IMG/VR virus record: IMGVR_UViG_3300027759_000101
Location: 1 to 59,262 of that record
From: a virus
Length of the DNA: 59,262 bases
Direction: 5' to 3' (one strand)
Shown here: piece after piece, positions 1 through 7,905 of the stretch
How positions within the stretch are numbered: the stretch's first letter is position 1
Layout of the letters: each line of letters opens with the position of its first letter
The notes under the pieces: model-generated
Databases searched by the model: none
Told to the model about the DNA's origin: nothing
What the model saw: the letters and a program-made list of their open reading frames with translations, nothing else
Translations under genes and position numbers: made by a program

Positions 1-70
1 CATAGACCTCGAAATATGGTTCCCATTTATCAGACGAGTGTTCTGCGTTATCGAAACATACTCTAAGCAT
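1..70 (-). CDS. Partial gene at window edge, N-terminal 23 codons only
   Basis: An ATG overlaps the TGA stop of the upstream dehydratase gene (TGATG), and the frame stays open to the window edge. The visible peptide begins MLRVCFDNAEHSSDKW. The stop-start overlap is the coupling arrangement used throughout this sugar cassette, so this is probably its next member. The fragment is too short to assign to a family. A role in sugar or glycan metabolism is inferred from position only. Confidence 0.6.
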   Translation of the reverse strand, partial: MLRVCFDNAEHSSDKWEPYFEVY

Positions 71-1113
71 CAGGCCACCTCAATCCATTCGGGGTTAGCA
101 AGAGTCCAATCCACAACTTCTTCGATACGATCTTGAAGTGAGAAGCGAGGCTCCCATCCAAGTTCACGCATGAAGTCACCAGACAAGGCATAACGAAGAT
201 CATGACCAGGTCTCGAAGTATGGAAGTCAATCATCTCATACTTGAGTTCTCTATCCTGAGCATCGGCGATATGCTGAACAAGCTGAAGGTTATTGATTTC
301 TTCTTTACCTACAACATTGAACTTAGGGCATTTAGCACCACCGTAATCAGGAGTATAGATTATTCTCTTCTGTTCTTCATTCAAGTGTAGCAAGAAATAC
401 ATAGCTTCAGCCACATCTTTAGCATGAATATAGAATCGAGAACCTGGAATAGTTTTAGATGGATCGGAATGAATACCGATAGTCTCACCATCACGAATTT
501 TACGAATGCTCATTGGAATGAACTTCTCTGGATGCTGACGCTCTCCAAATACGTTCATAGTATGAGTGATGAAGATTGGGAGTTTGTAGGTGTTTTCGTA
601 TGCGACACAGAACTCTTCTGCGGCCGCTTTAGAAGCCGAGTAAGGGTTTGTAGAATTGTAACGATCACGTTCCGCATAGGCAACTCCATTAGGCGCAATA
701 CCGAAAATTTCATCGGTAGAGAAGTAGATGAGGCGCTCAAGGTTTTTCAACTTACGAGCAAAGTTAAGGACGTTCACCGTACCAACGGTGTTGTCCATCA
801 GAAACTCCATCGGATATGTGATAGAGCGATCAACATGTGATGAAGCGGCTAGATGCAAGATGATGTTAGCATCACCAATAAGATTCTGTGTGAGGTCTTG
901 GATCTCAGCCTTCAGGTCATGCCAGACGATCTTGACCCGCTTACGAGTCTCAGCTGGATACTTACTAACTACACTATGAAGTCGATTGAGATTACCTGAG
1001 TAGTCAAGCCGGTCGAGAGAGACGATCTCCCAATCAGTCTTTTCCAAGAAGAGATCGATAATGTGATGACCGATGAAGCCTGCGCCACCGGTAATAAGAA
1101 CACGTTTAGTCAT
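70..1113 (-). CDS. rmlB: dTDP-glucose 4,6-dehydratase-like enzyme (SDR family)
   Basis: This is an extended short-chain dehydrogenase of 347 residues, the usual RmlB length. RmlB converts dTDP-glucose to dTDP-4-keto-6-deoxyglucose in the cytoplasm, the first step to rhamnose and other 6-deoxy sugars. Visible motifs are the N-terminal NAD(P)-binding GGAGFIGHH, the active-site segment STDEIFG with the Asp-Glu typical of 4,6-dehydratases, and YSASKA holding the catalytic Tyr and Lys. The ATG at 1113 is preferred because AAGGTG precedes it; an upstream in-frame GTG has no ribosome site. It belongs to a sugar cassette with two nucleotide-sugar enzymes and several transferases. Another 4,6-dehydratase specificity, such as GDP-mannose or UDP-GlcNAc, cannot be excluded. 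Confidence 0.85.
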   Translation of the reverse strand: MTKRVLITGGAGFIGHHIIDLFLEKTDWEIVSLDRLDYSGNLNRLHSVVSKYPAETRKRVKIVWHDLKAEIQDLTQNLIGDANIILHLAASSHVDRSITYPMEFLMDNTVGTVNVLNFARKLKNLERLIYFSTDEIFGIAPNGVAYAERDRYNSTNPYSASKAAAEEFCVAYENTYKLPIFITHTMNVFGERQHPEKFIPMSIRKIRDGETIGIHSDPSKTIPGSRFYIHAKDVAEAMYFLLHLNEEQKRIIYTPDYGGAKCPKFNVVGKEEINNLQLVQHIADAQDRELKYEMIDFHTSRPGHDLRYALSGDFMRELGWEPRFSLQDRIEEVVDWTLANPEWIEVA

Positions 1114-1114
1114 A

Positions 1115-1876
1115 CTATTCACCTTTTACATCGTTTCTAACAGCAGCATTGAAAATTTCTTGCTTATCTGTATATATGTATTCGCTACCGAACTTTTCTT
1201 TCATATACTTTGGAAACCACTCTTTCATCAAGTAGTCCATTTCTTTGAAAGCATTCGTCTTATCATACCACGATTCTCTCCTCATATGTTTGATAGAAGA
1301 GTCGTGTATGACATGTGCGGTTTGACCAAGATAATAACACAATACCTTGTCTATGCCCCACTCAGACTCATTATACACATAATCGACCAGTAATGTCAAG
1401 ACCTTTTTGAGAATATCCATACGATAAAATGGAACACCCATTTCGGTGAAGTTAGTCTCGGAGAATAGCCAAGCAGGATTGTTTTCAAGGCATGGATAGA
1501 CAGTCCAAGATTTTAAAGATTGTTGTAACACCCGCATATCGAAGTGTCGTGCCGCTTCAAGAGCCTTCTCCACAGATCGAATGTCTGTGCAGTAGTCATC
1601 ATCCCAGTAACCGATATAGTCATAGTTACGCCAGTCAACACCTTTAGTGATCAAGAAGTCTAACAACTCAGGCAGTTGTTTCCACTTGTATCGAACAGGG
1701 TAGTGAAAGAAGTGATCATATGAATCTTCTTCAGGAACATAATCTTCTTTGAAACCAACCACACAAACTTCATAGCTTCTATTTGGTTTGTTAAAGCGCC
1801 AGTGGTTCTCTTTATCATATTCATCATCGAAGAACATGGGGCAACCAGTTGGTGTAATGATTAGAGCCTTATGCAT
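1115..1876 (-). CDS. Putative glycosyltransferase (DUF707-like)
   Basis: The protein has about 253 residues and a GT-A-like centre. The segment YIGYWDDDYCTDI carries the acidic cluster expected to hold metal and nucleotide sugar, and is followed by SLKSWTVYPCLENNP and a FSETNF segment. These resemble DUF707-type putative glycosyltransferases. The ATG at 1876 overlaps the stop of the upstream fucosyltransferase-like gene and has AAGGTG before it, so translational coupling is likely. The longer frame starting at 1906 has no ribosome site. Donor and acceptor are unknown. The family call is from motif memory and moderate; membership of the glycan cassette is well supported by context. Confidence 0.65.
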   Translation of the reverse strand: MHKALIITPTGCPMFFDDEYDKENHWRFNKPNRSYEVCVVGFKEDYVPEEDSYDHFFHYPVRYKWKQLPELLDFLITKGVDWRNYDYIGYWDDDYCTDIRSVEKALEAARHFDMRVLQQSLKSWTVYPCLENNPAWLFSETNFTEMGVPFYRMDILKKVLTLLVDYVYNESEWGIDKVLCYYLGQTAHVIHDSSIKHMRRESWYDKTNAFKEMDYLMKEWFPKYMKEKFGSEYIYTDKQEIFNAAVRNDVKGE

Positions 1877-2756
1877 TGATTTCACCTTTATAAACATTCT
1901 TATCAAACCATCTCAAGAAACGATCTTTGTCCATAAACTTGTTTGACCGCTGATAGTCCGCAAACATTGGAGCCAGATACATCTCTTCATATAGATCAGG
2001 ATTTTCATCAATCTGTTTGATAGCTTCAAAGAATGCATCATCATCTTCATAATCATGCCAGTTCAAGAAGGCTCTTGGATTGAAGTCACAGTCGATTGTT
2101 GGTGAACCCCAATAGATAGGAATGGTCTTAGCACAAAGAGCCTCATACAGTTTCTCTGTAGCATAGCCTGGAAATGAATTGTTTTCGAAACATAGATTGA
2201 ACTTATATGAGTCAAGGAACTTCAACTTAGCTTGAACGGACTCTTCACCACGAGGCAAGATGTAACCGATGTTATTGAAGAGAGGTCCGCCAGATGCAAC
2301 ACCTTTATGATCATTCAACTTATGAAACCAATCATTACGCTTCTGGCAGGCACCATTCTTTACGACGAATGAACAGAAACCTTTCTTCTCATTCAGGTCG
2401 GATGGTTGCCGATCTACCGTTGAGGTATTGGGCACATCACGAAAATGATTATCATAATCATAAACAACATAAAGAGGCAGTCGGTAATTGTGTCCATTCC
2501 AATCTCCGTGATCGAAGCAAATTGAGTAATGACATTCATAGTTCCACGGCCTCTCGTTTTCACCAGTAAAGAAAATCTTTACGATCTTTCTATTGTTATA
2601 CTTGATGTTGTTCGAACCGAAGTTCTTATCACCAAAGATAACATAGTCAGGGTTTTCATCATCACGAACGATTTGATATTTATCGGAAAGAACTTTCGTA
2701 AAGAAGTTCTCGATTGCACCGAAGGTATCACAGAATCCTAGTTTCAAAGTTTTCAT
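1869..2756 (-). CDS. GT10 fucosyltransferase-like glycosyltransferase
   Basis: This 295-residue protein carries the signature of glycosyltransferase family 10 (alpha-1,3/1,4-fucosyltransferases, GDP-fucose donor). Hallmarks are KGFCSFVVKNGACQKR, then YKFNLCFENNSFPGYATEKLYEAL in two pieces (FNLCFENN and GYATEKL), then IPIYWGSP. These form the GDP-sugar-binding core in the C-terminal half. The N-terminal half (GDKNFGS, FFTGENERPW) fits the acceptor-side domain. It lies between a methyltransferase and a DUF707-like transferase. Fucose transfer is inferred from the family; another GDP-sugar such as the product of the neighbouring GDP-mannose epimerase is possible. No fucose-synthesis gene is visible here. 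Confidence 0.85.
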   Translation of the reverse strand: MKTLKLGFCDTFGAIENFFTKVLSDKYQIVRDDENPDYVIFGDKNFGSNNIKYNNRKIVKIFFTGENERPWNYECHYSICFDHGDWNGHNYRLPLYVVYDYDNHFRDVPNTSTVDRQPSDLNEKKGFCSFVVKNGACQKRNDWFHKLNDHKGVASGGPLFNNIGYILPRGEESVQAKLKFLDSYKFNLCFENNSFPGYATEKLYEALCAKTIPIYWGSPTIDCDFNPRAFLNWHDYEDDDAFFEAIKQIDENPDLYEEMYLAPMFADYQRSNKFMDKDRFLRWFDKNVYKGEINA

Positions 2757-3829
2757 TATAACCCACCAAAATAATCTTCTTCAACATAACCCCTTCTATG
2801 CCAGAAAGGAGTCCTCGATACTCTAGCGAGAGGGCAAATCTCACCAACAGTAAAAGAATCAATCTCTCTATTGACCGAGTAGAAGTGCTTGGTTTTATCT
2901 TCGAGCATTCTATTCGTGTAGAACTCAGCTTTGTCTTTATCAATCTGAGTCAACCCATCGACATTGATCACTAGATCATAGCCACCTGTAAAGTCATGCG
3001 GCGACAAGAACTTGATGCCATGATTAGGCAAGTTAGAACCTAAGAAATGCATTGCGAATGCATTGACCATAGGAACATCAACAGTAGTAATGTTCTTGAA
3101 TCCTAATTTATATAGGTAATAGGACAGATGACCTACACCACCACCAATATCGATGATGCTAATGTCTTTCTTGTTCCAATACTTTTCAGCGATTCGAATG
3201 GCCACACCAAGACACATAAAGTCTCGATCACTATAGAGACCATACTTTTCTGTTTGAATACCAAAGAGATCGCCTGAGTATTTTGGTGCTGAGATATCCG
3301 CATCTAGATGCTTAGATAGTTTCTCTATATACATATCAACAGGGATAATATAGAAACGATGATAGTTATTGTTCTGAACATAATCTTCGGGTGAGAAAGC
3401 TGGAATCAAACCGACCGATTCCATCAGCGTGAACAACTTATCATAGATAGCAAAGCCGGCATTCTTCTGAATATCATCAACATTCTTAACGAACATATCA
3501 TGATAAGACTCACCTTGCGTGATGCCGTTCAAGATTGGGCTTTTGAACATATGTTTCATATGCTCATGAATACGGTTTGTATTACCATCCTTCATATCAT
3601 CAACAAGTAGATCAGTAAAGTATGGTTCTTTATCGATATCCTTCAGAACATAGTCTGTCATCTTTTGCAGTAGTTTTTCATCTGCAACATCATTGGCCTG
3701 ACCCCAGCCGAGGGTATAGGTACCTTCGACTGGAGGATGGTTGACCATCAATAGACCTTTGAAGTAACTGAAAGGCAGACTTACATTCCACTTCATCATC
3801 TGTAGATCAGGTCTAGCAACTTGCATCAC
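2756..3829 (-). CDS. Putative sugar O-methyltransferase
   Basis: This 357-residue protein has a class I SAM-binding motif, IDIGGGVGHLSYYLYKLG, at about residues 225-245. A hydrophobic strand and acidic residue follow (ITTVDVP). The long N-terminal region and overall size resemble the 'putative sugar O-methyltransferase' family found in O-antigen and glycan clusters, but I cannot verify membership. Its ATG overlaps the stop of the epimerase gene by ATGA, so the two are probably translated together. The likely substrate is a glycan made by this cassette. The SAM fold is clear; the sugar substrate is inferred from neighbours. Confidence 0.65.
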   Translation of the reverse strand: MMQVARPDLQMMKWNVSLPFSYFKGLLMVNHPPVEGTYTLGWGQANDVADEKLLQKMTDYVLKDIDKEPYFTDLLVDDMKDGNTNRIHEHMKHMFKSPILNGITQGESYHDMFVKNVDDIQKNAGFAIYDKLFTLMESVGLIPAFSPEDYVQNNNYHRFYIIPVDMYIEKLSKHLDADISAPKYSGDLFGIQTEKYGLYSDRDFMCLGVAIRIAEKYWNKKDISIIDIGGGVGHLSYYLYKLGFKNITTVDVPMVNAFAMHFLGSNLPNHGIKFLSPHDFTGGYDLVINVDGLTQIDKDKAEFYTNRMLEDKTKHFYSVNREIDSFTVGEICPLARVSRTPFWHRRGYVEEDYFGGL

Positions 3830-4860
3830 TTATTCTTTCCGTTAATCTGCTCTTCTATCCAGCGGTATGTTTCTGTCAAACCATCATGAAGAGAATGATT
3901 AGGTGACCAGCCAAGTTTTTCTTCGATCAACCGATTATCAGAGTTACGACCGCGCACACCCACAGGACCATCAACATAAACTTTTGCCAAATCTTTGTTA
4001 CCAATCTCAGAAGCAACTTCAACGAGTTTGTTGATTGTTACCATCTCTTCTGAACCGATATTAACAGGACCCATGAAGTCTGATTGCATAAGCAAACGAA
4101 CAGCATCAATGCAATCATCAATATAGAGGAATGAGCGAGTCTGCTTACCGTCACCCCAGATTTCGATTGTGTCATCACTATTAATCACTTTACGGCATAT
4201 AGCTGCCGGTGCTTTCTCTCTTCCTCCATCCCAAGTTCCTTTTGGACCATAGATGTTATGGAACCGAGCGATGCGAACAGGAATATTGTAATTGCGATTA
4301 TAGGCAAGATAAAGTCTTTCACTGAATAGTTTCTCCCATCCATATTCACTATCAGGGTTTGCAGGGTATGCACTAGACTCAACACAGTTAGGATTATCGG
4401 GGTCTAACTGATTGTGTTCCGGATACATACAAGCCGATGATGAATAGAAGATCAAAGGTTTTTGACTATCAGCATACCGGTAATGATAGTCTCTCACAGC
4501 ATCCAACAGGTTCAGATTGATGGTAGCCGAGTTATGCATAACATCAGCATCATGCTCACCTGTGAAGATATAACCTGCACCACCCATATCAGCCGCGAAC
4601 TGGTAGATTTCATCAAACGGTTTATCAAACTGTCTAGCATAGGTTTCATAAGGATTACGTCTACAGCCAGCATAGCCAATCAACTGACTCACATCATCTC
4701 GATCACGGAGATCACGAAGGACAAAATGGCAAGCCTGAGTCTTTCCATGCTCAGGATATTTCAAGTCAACACCACGAACCCAATAGCCTTCAGCCTCAAG
4801 TCGTGTAACCATATGATTGCCGATGAATCCACCAGCACCGAGAACTAATGCAGTTTTCAT
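3826..4860 (-). CDS. GDP-mannose 3,5-epimerase-like NAD-dependent epimerase
   Basis: This 344-residue SDR enzyme has LGAGGFIGNHM at the N-terminus, AADMGGAGYIF, SSSACMYPE, the catalytic YGWEK, and the distinctive GTWDGGREKAPAAICRKV. That combination is characteristic of GDP-mannose 3,5-epimerase, which makes GDP-L-galactose or GDP-L-gulose from GDP-mannose in plants and some bacteria. The length matches the bacterial family. It overlaps the next gene by ATGA and follows the methyltransferase-like gene by a few bases. With the RmlB-like enzyme it means the phage carries two different nucleotide-sugar pathways. A related nucleotide-sugar epimerase specificity is possible. Confidence 0.85.
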   Translation of the reverse strand: MKTALVLGAGGFIGNHMVTRLEAEGYWVRGVDLKYPEHGKTQACHFVLRDLRDRDDVSQLIGYAGCRRNPYETYARQFDKPFDEIYQFAADMGGAGYIFTGEHDADVMHNSATINLNLLDAVRDYHYRYADSQKPLIFYSSSACMYPEHNQLDPDNPNCVESSAYPANPDSEYGWEKLFSERLYLAYNRNYNIPVRIARFHNIYGPKGTWDGGREKAPAAICRKVINSDDTIEIWGDGKQTRSFLYIDDCIDAVRLLMQSDFMGPVNIGSEEMVTINKLVEVASEIGNKDLAKVYVDGPVGVRGRNSDNRLIEEKLGWSPNHSLHDGLTETYRWIEEQINGKNK

Positions 4861-5396
4861 AACTTACCTCTTTTATACCAAAACCAAGTTGCACGATTAG
4901 AAATTAGAACAGGCGTTCCAATCTTAACATCACGACGAAATTTACCGAGAGATTCCTTCACATCGACATATTCATGACCATTTCCAGCAAAGATGCCGCC
5001 GGTCCGAACCAGATCATAATATTTTTCAAGGTTCTCTGGAGTGCAAGATTCACGTTCAATACAAACGAAGTTGCTCTGACGATCTGACATGAACTTAATC
5101 TTATCTTTATGCTTCTCGATGTTCTTATCAAAAAGCTTCTTCAGCTTTTGACCTTCTTCATTATCTTCATATTCATTGACAACATAGATGCGGAAAATCT
5201 TAGTGCAGTTTTCTAAGAGGTCTACAACAGATTCACCTTTCAAGTCACCAACAACAGTAATCTTGATCTTCTCTTCACGACTAGCCATACGATTAACATA
5301 TGGAATAAGACCGCGTGAAGTCATAGTTGAACGAGGCCACATACCGAGAGGCACCAAACGATCAATTTCAAAAAAGTCAGGATTCATTTCAAACAT
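4857..5396 (-). CDS. Uncharacterised cassette protein, possible methyltransferase-like fold
   Basis: The protein has 179 residues. A Rossmann-like stretch, IKITVVGDLKGESVVDLL, is followed by IFRIYVVNEYED (beta strand ending in acidic residues) and later YYDLVRTGGIFAGNGHEY. This pattern resembles SAM-dependent methyltransferases that lack a clean glycine loop. The ATG at 5396 has GGAG at good spacing and overlaps the stop of the upstream gene; an upstream in-frame start at 5408 lacks a site. I do not recognise a specific family. Position between a glycosyltransferase and an epimerase suggests glycan modification. Confidence 0.55.
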   Translation of the reverse strand: MFEMNPDFFEIDRLVPLGMWPRSTMTSRGLIPYVNRMASREEKIKITVVGDLKGESVVDLLENCTKIFRIYVVNEYEDNEEGQKLKKLFDKNIEKHKDKIKFMSDRQSNFVCIERESCTPENLEKYYDLVRTGGIFAGNGHEYVDVKESLGKFRRDVKIGTPVLISNRATWFWYKRGKL

Positions 5397-6288
5397 TATT
5401 ATCTCCATAGAGTTCTTCGATCTTGGCCTTCAATTCAGGAACACGATCATATTGATGCACGATTGTAAAGGGTTTACCACCGGCGGTTGTGACGATGCCA
5501 TCTTCACCGATCTTAGGTTGGTTATCTTCATACATAGACTGATACTTGATGGGGTCATCAGAGAAGATGAAACCTAGATCACCTTTGCCTGCTTTGACAG
5601 CTTCGAGTGTGGTGCCTAGTTGAATTGCCCATTCATCTGTATTATTGGTAAACATCAGATCATTGTTATAAGGTTGAGTGTTAACCATGAAGTTAAACAC
5701 TGCCTGATCGACGATAGGAATATTGCGATTGATACTCAGTTGGAATAATGTAAGAATGAAACCTTCAACATACTTGTGGTCACCAGCAATGGTACCGACA
5801 TTGAAGATCAACTTGTCTTTTAGCATATTGTGGAAGAAAGGTCCGAATGTCTCAAGCAAGTTCTGATTACCCCAAGGCTCATTGACATAACGAAGCCCTT
5901 CGGAACTACAGACCATGAAACTATCGACGAGATTGTAATCCAACCACTTCACAGGATCATCTTGAAAGATAACATCACGAGTATCAGTCATGATCACGTT
6001 TGCATATTTTTCTTTCGAGTTATGCAGGTAGTTCCAGATATAAAAGAACCGCTCAACATGTGGTGCACCATTACCGTGTGCTTTGAAAGAACCATCTGCC
6101 TGCTTATCACCATAGAGTGACAGCAACACACCATTCTCCGTTAACTTCTCGATAGTTTCTTTAGAGATGTTTGTGGCAACCAAGGCCACATCTCCTTCGA
6201 AACCACTCTTCTTGATTGAATTGACCCAGTATTTCAGTTGCTCCCAACCATAGTTGGATGCTCCGCCGATAATTAAGCTTTTAGCCAT
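5389..6288 (-). CDS. Putative GT-A glycosyltransferase
   Basis: The 299-residue protein begins with KSLIIGGASNYGWEQLKYW and contains NVIMTDTRDVIFQDDP, a DxD-type metal and nucleotide-sugar site followed by the aromatic/hydrophobic context usual in GT-A enzymes. A later FNVGTIAGDHKYV resembles the acceptor-side glycine segment of GT8-like or phage-type transferases. It overlaps the upstream GT2 gene by 16 nt and the downstream gene by 8 nt. No membrane segment or signal peptide is visible, so it probably acts in the cytoplasm. The exact GT family is unsure. Confidence 0.65.
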   Translation of the reverse strand: MAKSLIIGGASNYGWEQLKYWVNSIKKSGFEGDVALVATNISKETIEKLTENGVLLSLYGDKQADGSFKAHGNGAPHVERFFYIWNYLHNSKEKYANVIMTDTRDVIFQDDPVKWLDYNLVDSFMVCSSEGLRYVNEPWGNQNLLETFGPFFHNMLKDKLIFNVGTIAGDHKYVEGFILTLFQLSINRNIPIVDQAVFNFMVNTQPYNNDLMFTNNTDEWAIQLGTTLEAVKAGKGDLGFIFSDDPIKYQSMYEDNQPKIGEDGIVTTAGGKPFTIVHQYDRVPELKAKIEELYGDNNV

Positions 6289-7016
6289 GGTAAATCACCT
6301 TTGTAATGTTCATTATAATATGCATTGCCTTTGTCGAAGAAGTCTTTAGACACAGAACCTTCATTACCATCTAGACGATAGCACAAGGTTCTTTGACGGC
6401 TATTGGCATGAGATGATTGTTCTCGAATCATATTGAAGAACCTACGATCACCACCCCAACCGGAGTGCCATAAACTTGCCACTTGAATGAGGAACTTACG
6501 ACGAAAAGCATACGATGAGGTATCGACGAGATATTGATGTTCAACATCATTCGTAAAGTATATAGGCCATTCACCGAGAGCCTCACAGTTATCATCACAA
6601 AGATAGTTCTTGTCTTTGTCATAGATACCGCGGAGTGAGTAAGCAAAATCCAACTGTCTGTTTTCGATTGTCTCGACCATCGAACGAACATGATCTGGAT
6701 GATACCAGTTATCTTCATCTAAGAAGAACACATATTCAGCATTGACCAAGTGAGCATAAGCCGCATAGATACGATGCCCATAGAAACCATTTGCGCCAGT
6801 GTTTTCAGGTGCAACACTCAGTTGTTGCTTTCGATTAAGACCGAAAAGGCCTAGTGTATCTAATACTTTCTTATAGTAATCAGGACCATCAACTACAATG
6901 AGGTGTTTGATGTTTCCATATGTTTGTTTTTCTACACTCTCAAAGGCATCCAATAGCTTTGGTGAACCGATTGTAGGAGTGATAACAACTACAGATTTTT
7001 CAATGTTCAGTTTCAT
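6273..7016 (-). CDS. Family 2 glycosyltransferase
   Basis: The protein is about 247 residues with a GT2 GT-A fold. VVVITPTIGSPKLLDAFESV is the donor-binding N-terminal strand and turn, QTYGNIKHLIVVDGP fits the GT2 second strand, and YVFFLDEDNWYHPDH supplies the acidic metal-binding motif. The ATG at 7016 overlaps the stop of the preceding methyltransferase-like gene by ATGA, which favours it over the in-frame ATG at 7031. There is no transmembrane domain, so a soluble transferase acting on a phage or host glycan is likely. Donor and acceptor are unknown. Confidence 0.8.
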   Translation of the reverse strand: MKLNIEKSVVVITPTIGSPKLLDAFESVEKQTYGNIKHLIVVDGPDYYKKVLDTLGLFGLNRKQQLSVAPENTGANGFYGHRIYAAYAHLVNAEYVFFLDEDNWYHPDHVRSMVETIENRQLDFAYSLRGIYDKDKNYLCDDNCEALGEWPIYFTNDVEHQYLVDTSSYAFRRKFLIQVASLWHSGWGGDRRFFNMIREQSSHANSRQRTLCYRLDGNEGSVSKDFFDKGNAYYNEHYKGDLPWLKA

Positions 7017-7558
7017 TTGATTGTCACACACATCACATCTTCACGGATATGACCGTCGAGATAGATGATATCATATTCAGGGTTAATCTGATCGATCTTC
7101 TTTACAGCATCCGTCTTCTTAACGAAAGCCCATTCAGCGGTGTCAAACAACCGACAGTCATCAATGAAAATAGTATGCTCTTTACATGGATGTTCTGCGA
7201 TGATATCCAGCTCATCAAGAACAGGTGCAGGTCCAGATTTACCGCCGACAAGAGGACCTGAAGCATGAGCATCAAGCCAGAATGTGGCAGGACCTTCGAT
7301 TGTAGGAACAATCTCTTTCAAACGGTCGATACTATCACCTTGCCATACCTTGACACGAGGTTCATCTTTGAACATCTCTACAGCATTCTTGTAGAGTTCA
7401 TCATCTAGTTCGATTGTGTGGATAAGTTTATAGCCTCGACTTAAAGCCAGCTTGACAGTATCACCCTTGTAGGTGCCTGTCTCGATGAATGTATCACCGT
7501 TGTCATATTTTTCGAGAGATTGGATAGAAAGGTGAGAATCGTTAACGCTAAAGTCCAT
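7013..7558 (-). CDS. Class I methyltransferase-like protein, first gene of the sugar cassette
   Basis: The protein has 181 residues. DTFIETGTYKGDTVKLAL replaces the usual glycine-rich loop with an E-x-G-T-x-x-G-x-T motif typical of sugar-modifying or FkbM-related methyltransferases. HTIELDDELY supplies the acidic ribose-binding residue, and TFWLDAHASG and HTIFIDDCR are later strands. It is the promoter-proximal gene of the cassette, directly behind the promoter at 7582-7610, and its stop overlaps the next ATG. The substrate is not known; the glycan context suggests O-methylation of a sugar. Confidence 0.65.
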   Translation of the reverse strand: MDFSVNDSHLSIQSLEKYDNGDTFIETGTYKGDTVKLALSRGYKLIHTIELDDELYKNAVEMFKDEPRVKVWQGDSIDRLKEIVPTIEGPATFWLDAHASGPLVGGKSGPAPVLDELDIIAEHPCKEHTIFIDDCRLFDTAEWAFVKKTDAVKKIDQINPEYDIIYLDGHIREDVMCVTIK

Positions 7559-7581
7559 TTCAAATACTCCATAATCATATA

Positions 7582-7610
7582 ATTATATAGCATATCTCCA
7601 TATAAGTCAA
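7582..7610 (-). promoter_or_regulatory. Sigma70-type promoter for the sugar cassette
   Basis: On the minus strand, TTGACT at 7610-7605 is followed by a 17-nt spacer and a perfect TATAAT at 7587-7582. The first gene starts at 7558. The -35 box overlaps the last bases of the terminator hairpin at 7608-7631, so one operon ends exactly where the next begins. Host RNA polymerase recognition is inferred from consensus. Confidence 0.75.
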
Positions 7611-7631
7611 GAGGGGATTTCTCCCCTCTTG
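7608..7631 (-). terminator. Perfect 9-bp hairpin ending the Hsp20/DUF1127 operon
   Basis: CAAGAGGGG at 7608-7616 pairs perfectly with CCCCTCTTG at 7623-7631 around a 6-nt loop. It lies 8 nt after the stop of the 31-codon ORF. The trailing sequence on the minus strand (ACTTATAT) is only moderately T-rich, so intrinsic termination may be partial. Confidence 0.6.
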
Positions 7632-7638
7632 CAATAGC

Positions 7639-7734
7639 TTAGTATTTATTCTTATAACTTTCAACTAATCGGTCTGCTTGGGCCTGTCTGGCCAAAAGAA
7701 ACTTATGATAGAGACTAATAAGAATAGCAATCAT
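7639..7734 (-). CDS. 31-residue ORF coupled to the DUF1127 gene
   Basis: This ORF begins with an ATG that overlaps the TGA of the DUF1127 gene (ATGA) and ends 8 nt before a hairpin. The peptide starts MIAILISLYHKFLLARQAQA, with a hydrophobic N-terminal part followed by a polar, basic tail. It could be a short amphipathic or membrane-associated peptide. Evidence is the coupling and position only; there is no recognised family. Confidence 0.4.
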   Translation of the reverse strand: MIAILISLYHKFLLARQAQADRLVESYKNKY

Positions 7735-7904
7735 TCCGCCACCTTAAAGGCACTTTTACGAGCAACGAACTCAATGTCACAACGATGAATACCGAGATCA
7801 CGAAGATCACGGCCACTTAGAAGGCTGAGTTCGTATACGGTACGACGATATTTTAGGTATGCAGAAATTGCTTCCTGCACTGATTTAAAAAATGCAAAGA
7901 TCAT
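7731..7904 (-). CDS. DUF1127 (YjiS-like) small protein
   Basis: This 57-residue protein starts one nucleotide after the Hsp20 stop, with AAGGA seven bases upstream. Its C-terminal half, ELSLLSGRDLRDLGIHRCDI, matches the DUF1127 pattern (L..L.dr.L.DiGi.R.dI) common in small basic proteins of alpha- and gammaproteobacteria. In bacteria, DUF1127 proteins have been linked to RNA turnover and to phosphate or carbon metabolism. A phage copy beside a chaperone gene suggests a host-modifying role acquired from a proteobacterial host. The family match is from motif memory; function in the phage is unknown. Confidence 0.75.
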   Translation of the reverse strand: MIFAFFKSVQEAISAYLKYRRTVYELSLLSGRDLRDLGIHRCDIEFVARKSAFKVAE

Positions 7905-7905
7905 G

